Assembly (NCBI RefSeq): GCF_030732845.1
Contig: NZ_JASHKA010000001.1
Location: forward strand, 310,001-374,000
Source: Roseibium sp. MMSF_3544
GTDB lineage: Bacteria; Pseudomonadota; Alphaproteobacteria; Rhizobiales; Stappiaceae
DNA: 64,000 nucleotides
Direction of reading: 5' to 3'
The notes under the pieces were generated by a model. That model did no database searches and was not told the origin of the DNA. It worked only from the letters and a program-made list of their open reading frames with translations. Shown here piece by piece: positions 19,190-27,388 of this stretch (its first letter is position 1; each line of letters begins with the position of its first letter). The position numbers were made by a program, and so were the translations under genes.

Positions 19190-20416
19190 TTACTCGGCCG
19201 CTTGTGGGGCTGGTTTTCGGAACCAGACATCGACTTCGCGGCCTTCTTCCGGATCGCTCGGGATCAACGATGCCAGCACGAGGCTGACAGCCGCCATGGC
19301 TGCGCCGGCGAGGAAGACGGCGGCCGGGGAAATCAGCCATACGAAGCCAAACAGCACAGGAATGAAGACTGCAGCAATGTGGTTGATCGTGAAGGCGACA
19401 CCCGCAGTCGGCGCAATATCCTTGGGATCGGCGATTTTCTGGAAATAGGTCTTCATGGCGATCGCGACTGCAAAGAATGCGTGATCGACCACATAAAGCG
19501 CGGCGGCGACCCAGGGCGTCGTGACGAACGCATAAGCGACGAAAACCCCGATCAGACCGATATATTCGAAGATCAGCGCCTTGCGTTCTCCGAACCGCAC
19601 GATCAGCTGGCCGATCTTTGGAGCCAGGATCATGCTGAAGACGCCGTTGACGAGGAAGAGCCCCGCTATTTCGTGAACGTCATAGCCGAAGCGTTCGACC
19701 ATCAGGAACCCTGCAAAAACCATGAAGATCTGCCGGCGGGCACCGCCCATGAATGTCAACGCGTAGTACAGCCAGTAGCGCCGCCTCAGGATCAGTTTCT
19801 TGTGCTGCGGCACGCCTTCCCTGAAATGCGGGAAGGCCATCATCAGGAATGCAAGCACGACGAGCGTCAGTCCGCCGGCGATCGCAAAAACCAGGGTGAA
19901 AGACAGGTCGAAGGTTTTCCAGGCAACAAATATGAGACCGTAGGCAATCAGTGAGGCAAAAGAGCCAACAGAGATAATCTTGCCCATTGTGGCAGCGGCA
20001 GTCGCTTTCGGAAGCCACTGCAGCGACAGCGACTGAGCCATGGTCTCGTAGTAGTGAAATCCGATCGACATGATCAGCGTGGTGACGTAAAAGCCGATCG
20101 CCGTCGGAAAGTAACCCGTGACAGCGACACCGACGCCAAGAAGCAGCAGCGAAACATAGGCAAGTGTCTGCTCGCGCATGACCAGCAGCAGATAAACTGC
20201 CAGAAAGCTCAGGAAACCGGGAATTTCCCGGATCGATTGCTGGATGCCGATCTCGCGTCCGGTGAAGTCGAGTTCCTGGACGGCGAAATTGTTCATCAGG
20301 TTCCACCAGGCAGCAAAAGAAAGCTGCATGGCACCGGCCATGATCATCAGGAGAACTGCAGGCGAGCGCCAGCCCCTCACTTCGTCGGGGTGTGCGCTTT
20401 GGGTGAAATATGTCAT
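19190..20416 (-). CDS. MFS transporter
   Basis: A 408-residue major facilitator permease with about twelve hydrophobic segments. A central basic loop (PHFREGVPQHKKLILRRRYW) separates the halves, and the tail is soluble and proline rich. It contains GFHYYETMAQSLSLQWLPK in the fourth/fifth helix region. Substrate not predictable. It is divergent from an AraC-type regulator gene over 161 bp, which suggests regulated efflux or uptake. That intergenic region shows no other obvious gene. Confidence 0.92.
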   Translation of the reverse strand: MTYFTQSAHPDEVRGWRSPAVLLMIMAGAMQLSFAAWWNLMNNFAVQELDFTGREIGIQQSIREIPGFLSFLAVYLLLVMREQTLAYVSLLLLGVGVAVTGYFPTAIGFYVTTLIMSIGFHYYETMAQSLSLQWLPKATAAATMGKIISVGSFASLIAYGLIFVAWKTFDLSFTLVFAIAGGLTLVVLAFLMMAFPHFREGVPQHKKLILRRRYWLYYALTFMGGARRQIFMVFAGFLMVERFGYDVHEIAGLFLVNGVFSMILAPKIGQLIVRFGERKALIFEYIGLIGVFVAYAFVTTPWVAAALYVVDHAFFAVAIAMKTYFQKIADPKDIAPTAGVAFTINHIAAVFIPVLFGFVWLISPAAVFLAGAAMAAVSLVLASLIPSDPEEGREVDVWFRKPAPQAAE

Positions 20417-20577
20417 TGCAAATCCGTTGCTACGAAGCGCGTCCTTTGAAATCCATTTTGCTTCTAATGCCGATCGGGTCTTGCGTGTTAGCGCTGTTTT
20501 GTCATGATATGTTTCCGAAACGCCAGAATTTGATGCGCTAGTGCAGATTTCCTGCCTTAAACAATACGGCTGATGTC

Positions 20578-21366
20578 ATGTCCATTCATCCTGAACTGTC
20601 GGAGTTACCGACAAAGACCATTTCTGCGCCGATCATAGGTTACGCCAAGTCGCAGTCACGCGGGACGCTCAACGAATGGCATGCACATGATGAAGGCCAG
20701 CTCTTTCATGTCGTGAAAGGGTCGCTGGCTATCGATACGGAACATGGAACGTTCTTTGCCCCACCGGAGCGGGCTGTCTGGCTTCCCTCACATGTCGCTC
20801 ACCAGACCCGTTATCTGACCGACACCGATCTCAGGTATGTCTACGTCCAGATCGAGCACGCGAGCGACCTGCCGAGCACCCCACAGGTTATCCAGGTCAC
20901 GACATTGCTGAGATCGCTCATTCTGGAGTTCATGTCCTATCCGCGCGCCGAAACCGAAAAGGGGCCGGCCGCTCGGATCGCCGCAGTCATTCTCGACCAG
21001 CTCAAGATGCTTCCTGCGGCACCGCTGGAACTGCCGATGCCGCAGGATGCGCGGCTCAGATCGCTTTGTGAGGGCGTCGTGCGGTGCCCGGCGCACATAC
21101 CCCCATTGGGCGAAGCTGCTCGCCAATGCGCCGTTTCCGTAAGGTCGTTCGAGCGGAAGATGAAAGCCGAGACGGGTCTCAGTTACCGCACGTGGTGCCG
21201 CCAGGTGAAACTCTTCCGCGCGCTCGAGTTGCTGGCGTCTGGCCGTACGGTCTCGGACGTGTCGCACAAACTCGGATACGAAGGCCCAAGCGCATTCGTG
21301 GCCACGTTCAAGAAGGCCTTCGGAGTTACACCCGGCCGATATTTCGGGGCGGCTGAAGCGGATTGA
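20578..21366 (+). CDS. AraC family regulator with cupin sensor domain
   Basis: A 262-residue regulator. The N-terminal cupin-like sensor (about 20-110) includes EWHAHDEGQLFHVVKGSLAI and FFAPPERAVWLPSHVAHQTR. The C-terminal double helix-turn-helix (about 160-255) includes RSFERKMKAETGLSYRTW, VSDVSHKLGYEGPSAFVATFKKAFGVTPGRYF. The divergent MFS gene is the likely target. This cupin plus AraC layout is shared with small-molecule sensors such as NimR-type repressors of efflux genes. Ligand unknown. Confidence 0.93.
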   Translation: MSIHPELSELPTKTISAPIIGYAKSQSRGTLNEWHAHDEGQLFHVVKGSLAIDTEHGTFFAPPERAVWLPSHVAHQTRYLTDTDLRYVYVQIEHASDLPSTPQVIQVTTLLRSLILEFMSYPRAETEKGPAARIAAVILDQLKMLPAAPLELPMPQDARLRSLCEGVVRCPAHIPPLGEAARQCAVSVRSFERKMKAETGLSYRTWCRQVKLFRALELLASGRTVSDVSHKLGYEGPSAFVATFKKAFGVTPGRYFGAAEAD

Positions 21367-21435
21367 TCTGGCTCATGGCAGGTGCTGGCCCAAATCGCCA
21401 AGAGTTGCGTTTAGAAACATCTTGGAGAAAGAGCC

Positions 21436-21861
21436 ATGTTCAAGAAAATCCTCGTTCCTGTTGATCCTGCGGAGTCGGGATTTGCAGCTGACGCCCTGTC
21501 GAAGGCATCGCAACTTGCCCGGGACTATGGCGCCAAGATCCACCTCCTGGCGGTTTGCCCGGAAGTGCAGAGTTTTGTGTCGAGCCAGTTGCCTGATGGC
21601 TGGCAACAGCGTGAAATCGACGAAACGGGCGTCATTCTCGACAAGATTGCTGCCGAGCTCGACGTGCCCGATGGAGCGATCGATATCGAGGTCCGGATGG
21701 GCAGTGTCTACCACGAAGTGATCGAGGAAGCGGAGCGGTCAGGGTGTGACCTTGTTCTGATGACATCGCACAAGCCGGGCCTGTCCACTTATTTCATCGG
21801 TTCCAATGCCGCGCATATCGTGCGCCACGCGCCGTGCTCCGTCCTGGTCTTGCGAGATTAG
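21436..21861 (+). CDS. Universal stress protein, UspA family
   Basis: A 141-residue single-domain Usp. It opens with FKKILVPVDPAESG and closes with LVLMTSHKPGLSTYFIGSNAAHIVRHAPCSVLVLRD, the region of the nucleotide-binding loop (a G..G(S/N) pattern). Cytoplasmic stress protein; whether it binds ATP cannot be decided. A GAAAGAG ribosome site precedes the ATG. Its TAG stop is formed at the left end of the MITE-like element that follows immediately. Confidence 0.92.
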   Translation: MFKKILVPVDPAESGFAADALSKASQLARDYGAKIHLLAVCPEVQSFVSSQLPDGWQQREIDETGVILDKIAAELDVPDGAIDIEVRMGSVYHEVIEEAERSGCDLVLMTSHKPGLSTYFIGSNAAHIVRHAPCSVLVLRD

Positions 21862-22124
21862 GGTCCGGACTCATAAATGAAGTCGATTTGGTTTGGATCG
21901 TTTTGACCAGCGGCAAGGAGCGAAAGTGCAGGAAATGTGGTTCATTTTCAAACCTTTCGCGACGAAGCAGATGGTCAAAAAGACCAAATCCGAAGGACGG
22001 CAAAATGGCTTCACCTCGCAGCGTCAACGCGCTTGACCGGGCATAAAGCCCGCTCTTCACACGCTTCCTCGCGAGATTTTGCCATTTCTGCCGCCAAATC
22101 GGCTTCATTAATGGGTCCGTACCC
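21861..22124. mobile_element. MITE-like non-autonomous element, 264 bp
   Basis: The two ends are inverted repeats of 31 bp (21861-21891 and 22094-22124) matching at 27 of 31 positions, beginning GGGTCCGGACTC and GGGTACGGACCC. TA dinucleotides flank both ends (21859-21860 and 22125-22126), as a 2-bp target duplication. There is no transposase. TA duplication and GGG ends fit IS5 (IS427-group) or IS630-type parents. The only internal ORF is a short minus-strand frame with no recognisable domain. Confidence 0.75.
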
Positions 22125-22126
22125 TA

Positions 22127-22138
22127 GGGTCCGTACCC
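22127..22138. repeat. Extra copy of the element's terminal 12 bp
   Basis: GGGTCCGTACCC occurs at the right end of the element (22113-22124) and again, directly repeated, right after the flanking TA. It may be the remnant end of a second element or a previous insertion. Confidence 0.6.
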
Positions 22139-22154
22139 TTGCAAACGTCTTGTC

Positions 22155-23291
22155 TCAGCCCTTCCGTGTGAGCAGCATTTCAACGGCCAGATAGCGGAAG
22201 GGATAGAGATCCGGATTGGTTTTCAGGATCTCTTGTGAGTGCGCATAGACGCGCTCGACCAGGGTTTGCCTGTCGGGTGTTTCGGGAAGTGCATTCCTCA
22301 AGACGGCTTCGGTGAACGCTCTGAAGAAATTGACATAATCCCTCGCATAGCGCTCCAGGTCGCCGTCTTTTTGGTACTGTTCGACAAACGGAACGGCGAC
22401 CTCGTAGTCGCGGGATTCTTCAAGATCGAAAAGGCCCGCCGACCCGAACCGGTCGTCTGAGACAGGTTCGGTCAATTCCTTCAGGCGCCGCATGTAGACC
22501 GGCTGATAATAGCGCTCGTAAGTTTCCCGCGAGATTTCGCCGGATTCAACGAAAGCCAGCACCGCGTCGTTCAACAGATCGTAGATGCCGTCGCAGGTGC
22601 GCGCATCGTCTGTGGCGCCGAAGACCTGAACCAGCAGCTTTCCACCCGGCACAAGTTCCCTGGCCCGGACTTTCAGAAAGGTTTCGAGGTCGCGTTTGGC
22701 CTGATCTGCGAACGCTTCCTTGTCGGCTTCAGCAACGTAACCGTTGTTTCGCGCCGCGCTTGGGCCATTCGGAAAAATGTACCCCGGAAGCGATTTGAGA
22801 GGCCTTTTGGACAAAAACGCAATGGCATTGAAGGTCATGGCGAGATGAACGCTTTCGTCCGGGCGAAGCTGATCGTACATGGATCCGCCAACCGCAGACG
22901 AAAAGACGCGATCGCTGCCAAAAACCGACTTTGCGTTGGGGCGCAGGTTCAAAAACAGTGTTGAAAAATCGTTGGTCGGAATGTCGGAGTGCACGGTCTG
23001 AACCGGCAGGGATGTGCGGGGAAGGAGGGTCTTCAGCGCCTGTGCCATCGCGGTGACCGAGTTGCGGCCCTCCGAGCAACCGTAGTCGGCAAGCGTGATG
23101 ACGCCGTCCGCAGGCAGCGGCAGCGTCGCGGCTGCAATGTCGAGTGTCGGCAGAACGGCGGATATCGCATTCCATTGCGTCTGAGAATTCGCGTCGTAAA
23201 AGCCATGACCGGTCATGCCCGTCGTCGTGGCGTGGCTGTCCGGATCCAGATCGGGGCTCTTGCCGTCAGGCCTTTGGGGATCTGAAGTCAT
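22155..23291 (-). CDS. SAM-dependent carboxyl methyltransferase, SABATH-like
   Basis: A 378-residue class I methyltransferase of the SAM:carboxyl methyltransferase family (the plant salicylate/jasmonate/caffeine group). The opening GHGFYDANSQTQWNAI is the bacterial equivalent of the plant NxxYxxNSxxQ substrate/SAM motif. LADYGCSEGRNSV is the SAM-binding loop. HSDIPTNDFSTLF and RPNAKSVFGSDRVFSSAVGGSMYDQL match the plant ND(L)P..DFN..F and SMYxRLFP.S blocks. Likely product is the methyl ester of a small acid. It is followed on the same strand, 25 bp upstream, by the VWA gene. Alternative start at the ATG at 23216. Confidence 0.85.
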   Translation of the reverse strand: MTSDPQRPDGKSPDLDPDSHATTTGMTGHGFYDANSQTQWNAISAVLPTLDIAAATLPLPADGVITLADYGCSEGRNSVTAMAQALKTLLPRTSLPVQTVHSDIPTNDFSTLFLNLRPNAKSVFGSDRVFSSAVGGSMYDQLRPDESVHLAMTFNAIAFLSKRPLKSLPGYIFPNGPSAARNNGYVAEADKEAFADQAKRDLETFLKVRARELVPGGKLLVQVFGATDDARTCDGIYDLLNDAVLAFVESGEISRETYERYYQPVYMRRLKELTEPVSDDRFGSAGLFDLEESRDYEVAVPFVEQYQKDGDLERYARDYVNFFRAFTEAVLRNALPETPDRQTLVERVYAHSQEILKTNPDLYPFRYLAVEMLLTRKG

Positions 23292-23316
23292 GATCGCATC
23301 ACGTTTGCGAAAATCG

Positions 23317-24492
23317 TCACCGTGCGAGTTCCTTCATGGCTTCGGTCAGGCCCTCGACTGTCATCGGGAACATGCGGCCTTCCATCAGCTCGTTCAACAT
23401 TTCGATGGAGTGGGTGTAATTCCAATGCTCCTCGCGGACCGGATTGAGCCAGACGGCGCTTTTGTAGAGCGCGGTGATGCGCTGCATCCAGGCGGCGCCG
23501 GCTTCCTCGTTCCAGTGTTCAACCGATCCGCCGGGATAAGCGATCTCGTAAGGGCTCATCGAAGCGTCGCCGACAAAGATGATCTTGTAGTCAGAGGGGT
23601 ATTTGTGCAGCACATCCATCGTGTCGATACGCTCACTGTGTCGGCGCCGGTTCTCCTTCCAGACATATTCATAAAGGCAGTTGTGGAAGTAGAAATGCTC
23701 CATCACCTTGAATTCGGACCTGGCGGCGGAAAACAGCTCCTCGCACACACGGATGTGGTCGTCCATCGACCCGCCGATATCGAAGAAGAGCAATACTTTT
23801 ACAGCGTTGTGACGCTCGGGCCGCATTTTGATGTCGAGCAGCCCCTTGTGCGCGGTTGCGCGGATCGTGTCATCAAGATCGAGCTCCTCGGCTGCGCCAG
23901 TACGCGCGAAATTGCGCAGTCGCTTCAGCGCGACCTGAATGTTGCGCGTGCCGAGCAGCTGTGTGTCATCGAGATCCTTGAACTCGCGCTTGTCCCAGAC
24001 CTTTACCGCGCGGCGGTGCCGGCTTTCCTTCTGGCCGATGCGTACACCTTCCGGGTTGTAGCCATAGGCACCGAATGGAGATGTCCCTGCTGTGCCGATC
24101 CACTTGTTGCCGCCCTGGTGGCGTTTTTCCTGTTCTTTCAGCCGTTCTCGCAGCGTTTCCATGAGCTTTTCGAAGCCGCCCAGGGCTTCAATCTGTGCTT
24201 TTTCTTCTTCGCTCAGGTGTTTTTCCGCCAGTTTGCGCAGCCAGTCTTCAGGAATTTCGGTGGCCGGTACCTCGCTCATGAGATCCAGGCCCTTGAAGAC
24301 GTGGCCGAACACCCGGTCGAACTTGTCGAGGTTGCTTTCGTCCTTCACCAGGGAGAGGCGGGCGAGATAATAGAAATCCTCAACGCTCCGCTCCGCAAGG
24401 TCCTTCTCCACCGCTTCCATAAGCGTCAGGTATTCTCTTAGCGAAACCGGAATACCGGCGGATTTTAGTTCGGAGAAGAAGCTGATGAACAT
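23317..24492 (-). CDS. VWA-domain protein, CoxE-like
   Basis: A 391-residue protein of the CoxE/YehP-like group that works with MoxR AAA ATPases in maturation of metalloenzymes or envelope proteins. The N-terminal half is helical and charged (FFSELKSAGIPVSLREYLTL). The C-terminal von Willebrand A domain starts near 215 with VLLFFDIGGSMDDH, a variant MIDAS (DxGGS in place of DxSxS), and contains KIIFVGDASMSPYEI. The expected partner moxR lies not next to it but 24 kb away at 48150-48995. Confidence 0.9.
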   Translation of the reverse strand: MFISFFSELKSAGIPVSLREYLTLMEAVEKDLAERSVEDFYYLARLSLVKDESNLDKFDRVFGHVFKGLDLMSEVPATEIPEDWLRKLAEKHLSEEEKAQIEALGGFEKLMETLRERLKEQEKRHQGGNKWIGTAGTSPFGAYGYNPEGVRIGQKESRHRRAVKVWDKREFKDLDDTQLLGTRNIQVALKRLRNFARTGAAEELDLDDTIRATAHKGLLDIKMRPERHNAVKVLLFFDIGGSMDDHIRVCEELFSAARSEFKVMEHFYFHNCLYEYVWKENRRRHSERIDTMDVLHKYPSDYKIIFVGDASMSPYEIAYPGGSVEHWNEEAGAAWMQRITALYKSAVWLNPVREEHWNYTHSIEMLNELMEGRMFPMTVEGLTEAMKELAR

Positions 24493-24574
24493 GGCATGAA
24501 ACTAATGATCGATCCCGAGGCTGTCGAGACGGGAATTGCATCGAAACAGGATGGTGCCGTTCGGAAAAATCCCG

Positions 24575-25627
24575 CTATTTGCTTTCCTTGGCTTCTTTCT
24601 CCGCCCGCTCTGAAGAGGCGATCAGCTCACCCATGAAGTCCTTCACATTCGGGCCGTTGCTGTCAACAAAGGGTGCGGGGCGGCAGACGGAGATCGCGGC
24701 AATCCCGATACGAGCGGTGAGAATGCCGTTGATCACGCCTTCTCCCAGCCGCGCCGACAAACGCGCCGCCAGTCCGTGCCCGAGCAGCTCGGAAGCGAGA
24801 CTGTCACCGGCGGCCATGCCTCCGGTCACCGCAAGGTGGGCAAGCACATGTTTGGCGAGCCGAAGGAAACCGAGCGTTCCCGGGCGTCCGCCATAAAGGG
24901 CAGACAGGCGGCGAATGATGCGCAGGTTTTCAAACAGGACCACGAGCAGGTCGACCAGCGCCCGCGGACTGACTGCCGTGACAAGCGAGACACGCTTGGC
25001 GCTGTTCAGGACAATTTTCCGGGCTTCCTGATCGAGCGGTGCCAGCAAATCCCGTTCGGCAAGGCTTACCAGGTCTCTTCCGTCGATAACCTCGCGCATA
25101 TGACCGGCCAGTTCCTTGCGGCCTCGGGCAGTCTCCGGACGATCGCGGTAAAGATCGAGAAGTTCTTTCAAGCCTGCGGATGCCTTTCTGGCATCGTCTT
25201 CATCGGCGGCCACCTGTAGCTTTTCGCGCAGATGATCAATGCGGCCAAGGCGCATCAGCCCGCTGACTTCCCGGATCACCAGCCCAAGCAGACCCAACGC
25301 GGCAATGGCGGCAAGGGCGACACCGAGCCAGCCCAGCCAATCGGTCCGCGCAAACAAATCGCGGATCAGGCTGTCGACGGCGAGACCGACCGCGAGCGAG
25401 ACGAGACCGCTCAAGCCGATCATCAGCCATTTGCCGAAACCGAAACCGGACTTTGGTGTGCTGGCGTTGCGTGGGAGCCGTGGTTCGTCCTCTTCATGAA
25501 CGTTCTGGGTGATGATGGCTTCATCGGCGACAGGCATCCTGACATCGTCATCGGACACGTGTACCTTGCTGTCATCGAGACGGAAGGCGGCCGGTTTGCG
25601 GCTGTCGGGCGGTGTTGTTCCGGTCAT
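24575..25627 (-). CDS. YcjF/TIGR01620 family membrane protein (DUF697)
   Basis: A 350-residue protein with a soluble N-terminal segment of about 70 residues, two hydrophobic helices (about 70-95 and 100-122), and a C-terminal DUF697-type helical domain with further hydrophobic stretches (LLVVLFENLRIIRRLSALYGGRPG). The family pairs with YcjX; here the ATG overlaps the ycjX stop by 4 bp (ATGA), so the two are cotranslated. In E. coli ycjX-ycjF are phage-shock (PspF) regulon members. Function unknown, envelope stress suspected. Confidence 0.92.
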   Translation of the reverse strand: MTGTTPPDSRKPAAFRLDDSKVHVSDDDVRMPVADEAIITQNVHEEDEPRLPRNASTPKSGFGFGKWLMIGLSGLVSLAVGLAVDSLIRDLFARTDWLGWLGVALAAIAALGLLGLVIREVSGLMRLGRIDHLREKLQVAADEDDARKASAGLKELLDLYRDRPETARGRKELAGHMREVIDGRDLVSLAERDLLAPLDQEARKIVLNSAKRVSLVTAVSPRALVDLLVVLFENLRIIRRLSALYGGRPGTLGFLRLAKHVLAHLAVTGGMAAGDSLASELLGHGLAARLSARLGEGVINGILTARIGIAAISVCRPAPFVDSNGPNVKDFMGELIASSERAEKEAKESK

Positions 25628-27276
25628 GCCAGTCGGTCTCCGATCAGGAATTCAAGCGCGCGGTCCAGACGGATATGCGGCAAGGACAAGGTCAGGCCCT
25701 CGGCTGTGGTATCTAGCTCCGGAGGACGAAAGCGCAGGAACTGAAGGCTGGCGGGCTTTTGGCGGATCTTGGGTCCGGTGACTTCAGAAACTGATTCATC
25801 CAGCCGAAAAAGTGATTCAGGATCTTTCGGCAAGTCACCGGGAAACATGGCGATTTCCGTGTTGCCGTCGTATTCGTCACCGTTCAACTGTTGGCCGGGC
25901 AGAGGTGTTCCGAGGATCGCCGGAAGCTCTTGTCCGCGGTGTTTGACGGTGGCTTCCCGCGTTGCGCGGACGGCAGCCATGGCAAGCACTTCCACTTCCG
26001 CGCCCTTGAAACGGGCACGTTCTTCAGCGCGCGTCACGAGCCGTTTCAGGATCGCCTCAAGCCGGTCGTGATCCGCGCTGTGCAGGTGATCCGCCTTGGT
26101 GGCTGCAAAGAGGATCCGGTCGATCCGTCTCGTCAGAATGGAAGAGAGCCAGCTGCGTTTTCCGGGCCGGAAGGCGCTTAAGACTTCGCCGAGCGCGACT
26201 TCCAGATCAGCGATCGCATGCGGTCCGGCATTCAGCGCATGAAGCACGTCGACCAGAACGATCTGGCGGTCGAGCCTGGCGAAATGATGCCTGAAGAAGG
26301 GGCGCACGACATGGGTTTTGTAAGCCTCGTAGCGACGCTCCATCATCGCGCGAAGCGTCCCGGAGCGGGCAGGGGGCGCATCGGCGGGAATGTCGAGCGG
26401 TGCAAATGTCAGGGCAGGAGAGCCGTCCAAGTCGCCCGGCATCAGGAACCGACCCGGTGGCAGCATGGAAAGCGCATGCGCATCGGCCCGGCAGGCAGCG
26501 AGATAGGTCTTGAAACGGGACGCCAGTTCCTGGGCGGCTGGTTCGTTTTCGTCCGACTGCGGATCGCTATCGGCAAGTATCGTCAGAAAGGGCTCGGCAA
26601 TCCGGGACCGGTTCTCAGCCCGTGCGCGTGTGAGGGCTTCGGCGGAAAAGGTCGCGAAGTCCTTGCCCAACAGCGGCAGGTCCAGAAGCCATTCACCCGG
26701 ATAGTCGATCAGATCGACATGAAGACGCCCCGGCCCGAGCTTGCGGTAGAAGTAGGACGCGCTCTCGTAGTCGATTGTCAGCCTCAATTCGGAAACCTGG
26801 CGTGTCGAGTCCGGCCATATGCGTTCCTTTACGAGCGCACCCACATGGCTTTCGTAGTCGAAACGCGGAACAGCATCGTCCGGCTGTGGCTGGAGCTGGG
26901 CTGACGTCATCCGGCGCCCGGCCGACGCACTGAAAAGCGGCAACCGCCCGCCGTGGACAAGATTATGCACAAGCGCGGTCAGGAACACGGTTTTGCCGGA
27001 CCTTGCCAGGCCCGTCACACCGAGTCTCAGGCTTGGTACTGCAAGCCCGGTCGCCGCATCAGCAAGGTTGGCGAGCGTGAGCCGGGTTTCTTCCGTTAAT
27101 GAAGTCAGTGAATTCAAGAGCGCCTCCAGGGCGTTCATGTAGGCGAGCGGTGGCTCAAGTGCAATCGGAGACGGAAATCGCGTCTTGCCAATTTGCAGCG
27201 CTCGCATGAGGAAGCATTGCTTGCGGTCTGCCGACGTTCTGGCTCTACCGAGTGCTGTTAAGCTTACATTAGTCAT
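25624..27276 (-). CDS. YcjX family P-loop protein (DUF463)
   Basis: A 550-residue YcjX-type GTPase-like protein. The Walker A motif is GLARSGKTVFLTALV (near residue 85-100). Later conserved parts are DLIDYPGEWLLDLPLL (Walker B region), FFRHHFARLDRQIVLVDVLHALNAG and LFAATKADHLHS (NKxD-like TKAD). The family is usually about 470-500 residues, so the first 46 residues may be an over-extension. The ATG at 27276 has a GAGG ribosome site, while ATGs at 27207 and 27138 are alternatives. It is coupled to the YcjF-type gene. Confidence 0.92.
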   Translation of the reverse strand: MTNVSLTALGRARTSADRKQCFLMRALQIGKTRFPSPIALEPPLAYMNALEALLNSLTSLTEETRLTLANLADAATGLAVPSLRLGVTGLARSGKTVFLTALVHNLVHGGRLPLFSASAGRRMTSAQLQPQPDDAVPRFDYESHVGALVKERIWPDSTRQVSELRLTIDYESASYFYRKLGPGRLHVDLIDYPGEWLLDLPLLGKDFATFSAEALTRARAENRSRIAEPFLTILADSDPQSDENEPAAQELASRFKTYLAACRADAHALSMLPPGRFLMPGDLDGSPALTFAPLDIPADAPPARSGTLRAMMERRYEAYKTHVVRPFFRHHFARLDRQIVLVDVLHALNAGPHAIADLEVALGEVLSAFRPGKRSWLSSILTRRIDRILFAATKADHLHSADHDRLEAILKRLVTRAEERARFKGAEVEVLAMAAVRATREATVKHRGQELPAILGTPLPGQQLNGDEYDGNTEIAMFPGDLPKDPESLFRLDESVSEVTGPKIRQKPASLQFLRFRPPELDTTAEGLTLSLPHIRLDRALEFLIGDRLA

Positions 27277-27388
27277 CGCCTCGCGAAAGGCCTGGAGCTA
27301 ACGGAATCGTAACAGGCTCCAATATAAAGATCTCAGCAAGACAGTTTACGACTTGGACAATAGAAGTTGTCGTGCGAAGGGTTTTTTA

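Noticed and set aside
21794-22108. Short minus-strand ORF inside the MITE-like element as a transposase remnant
   Set aside because: No DDE motif or transposase similarity could be seen, and the frame runs into uspA.
23215-24441. 408-codon plus-strand ORF opposite the VWA gene
   Set aside because: It mirrors the VWA reading frame, has no recognisable domain, and the antisense protein has clear family motifs.
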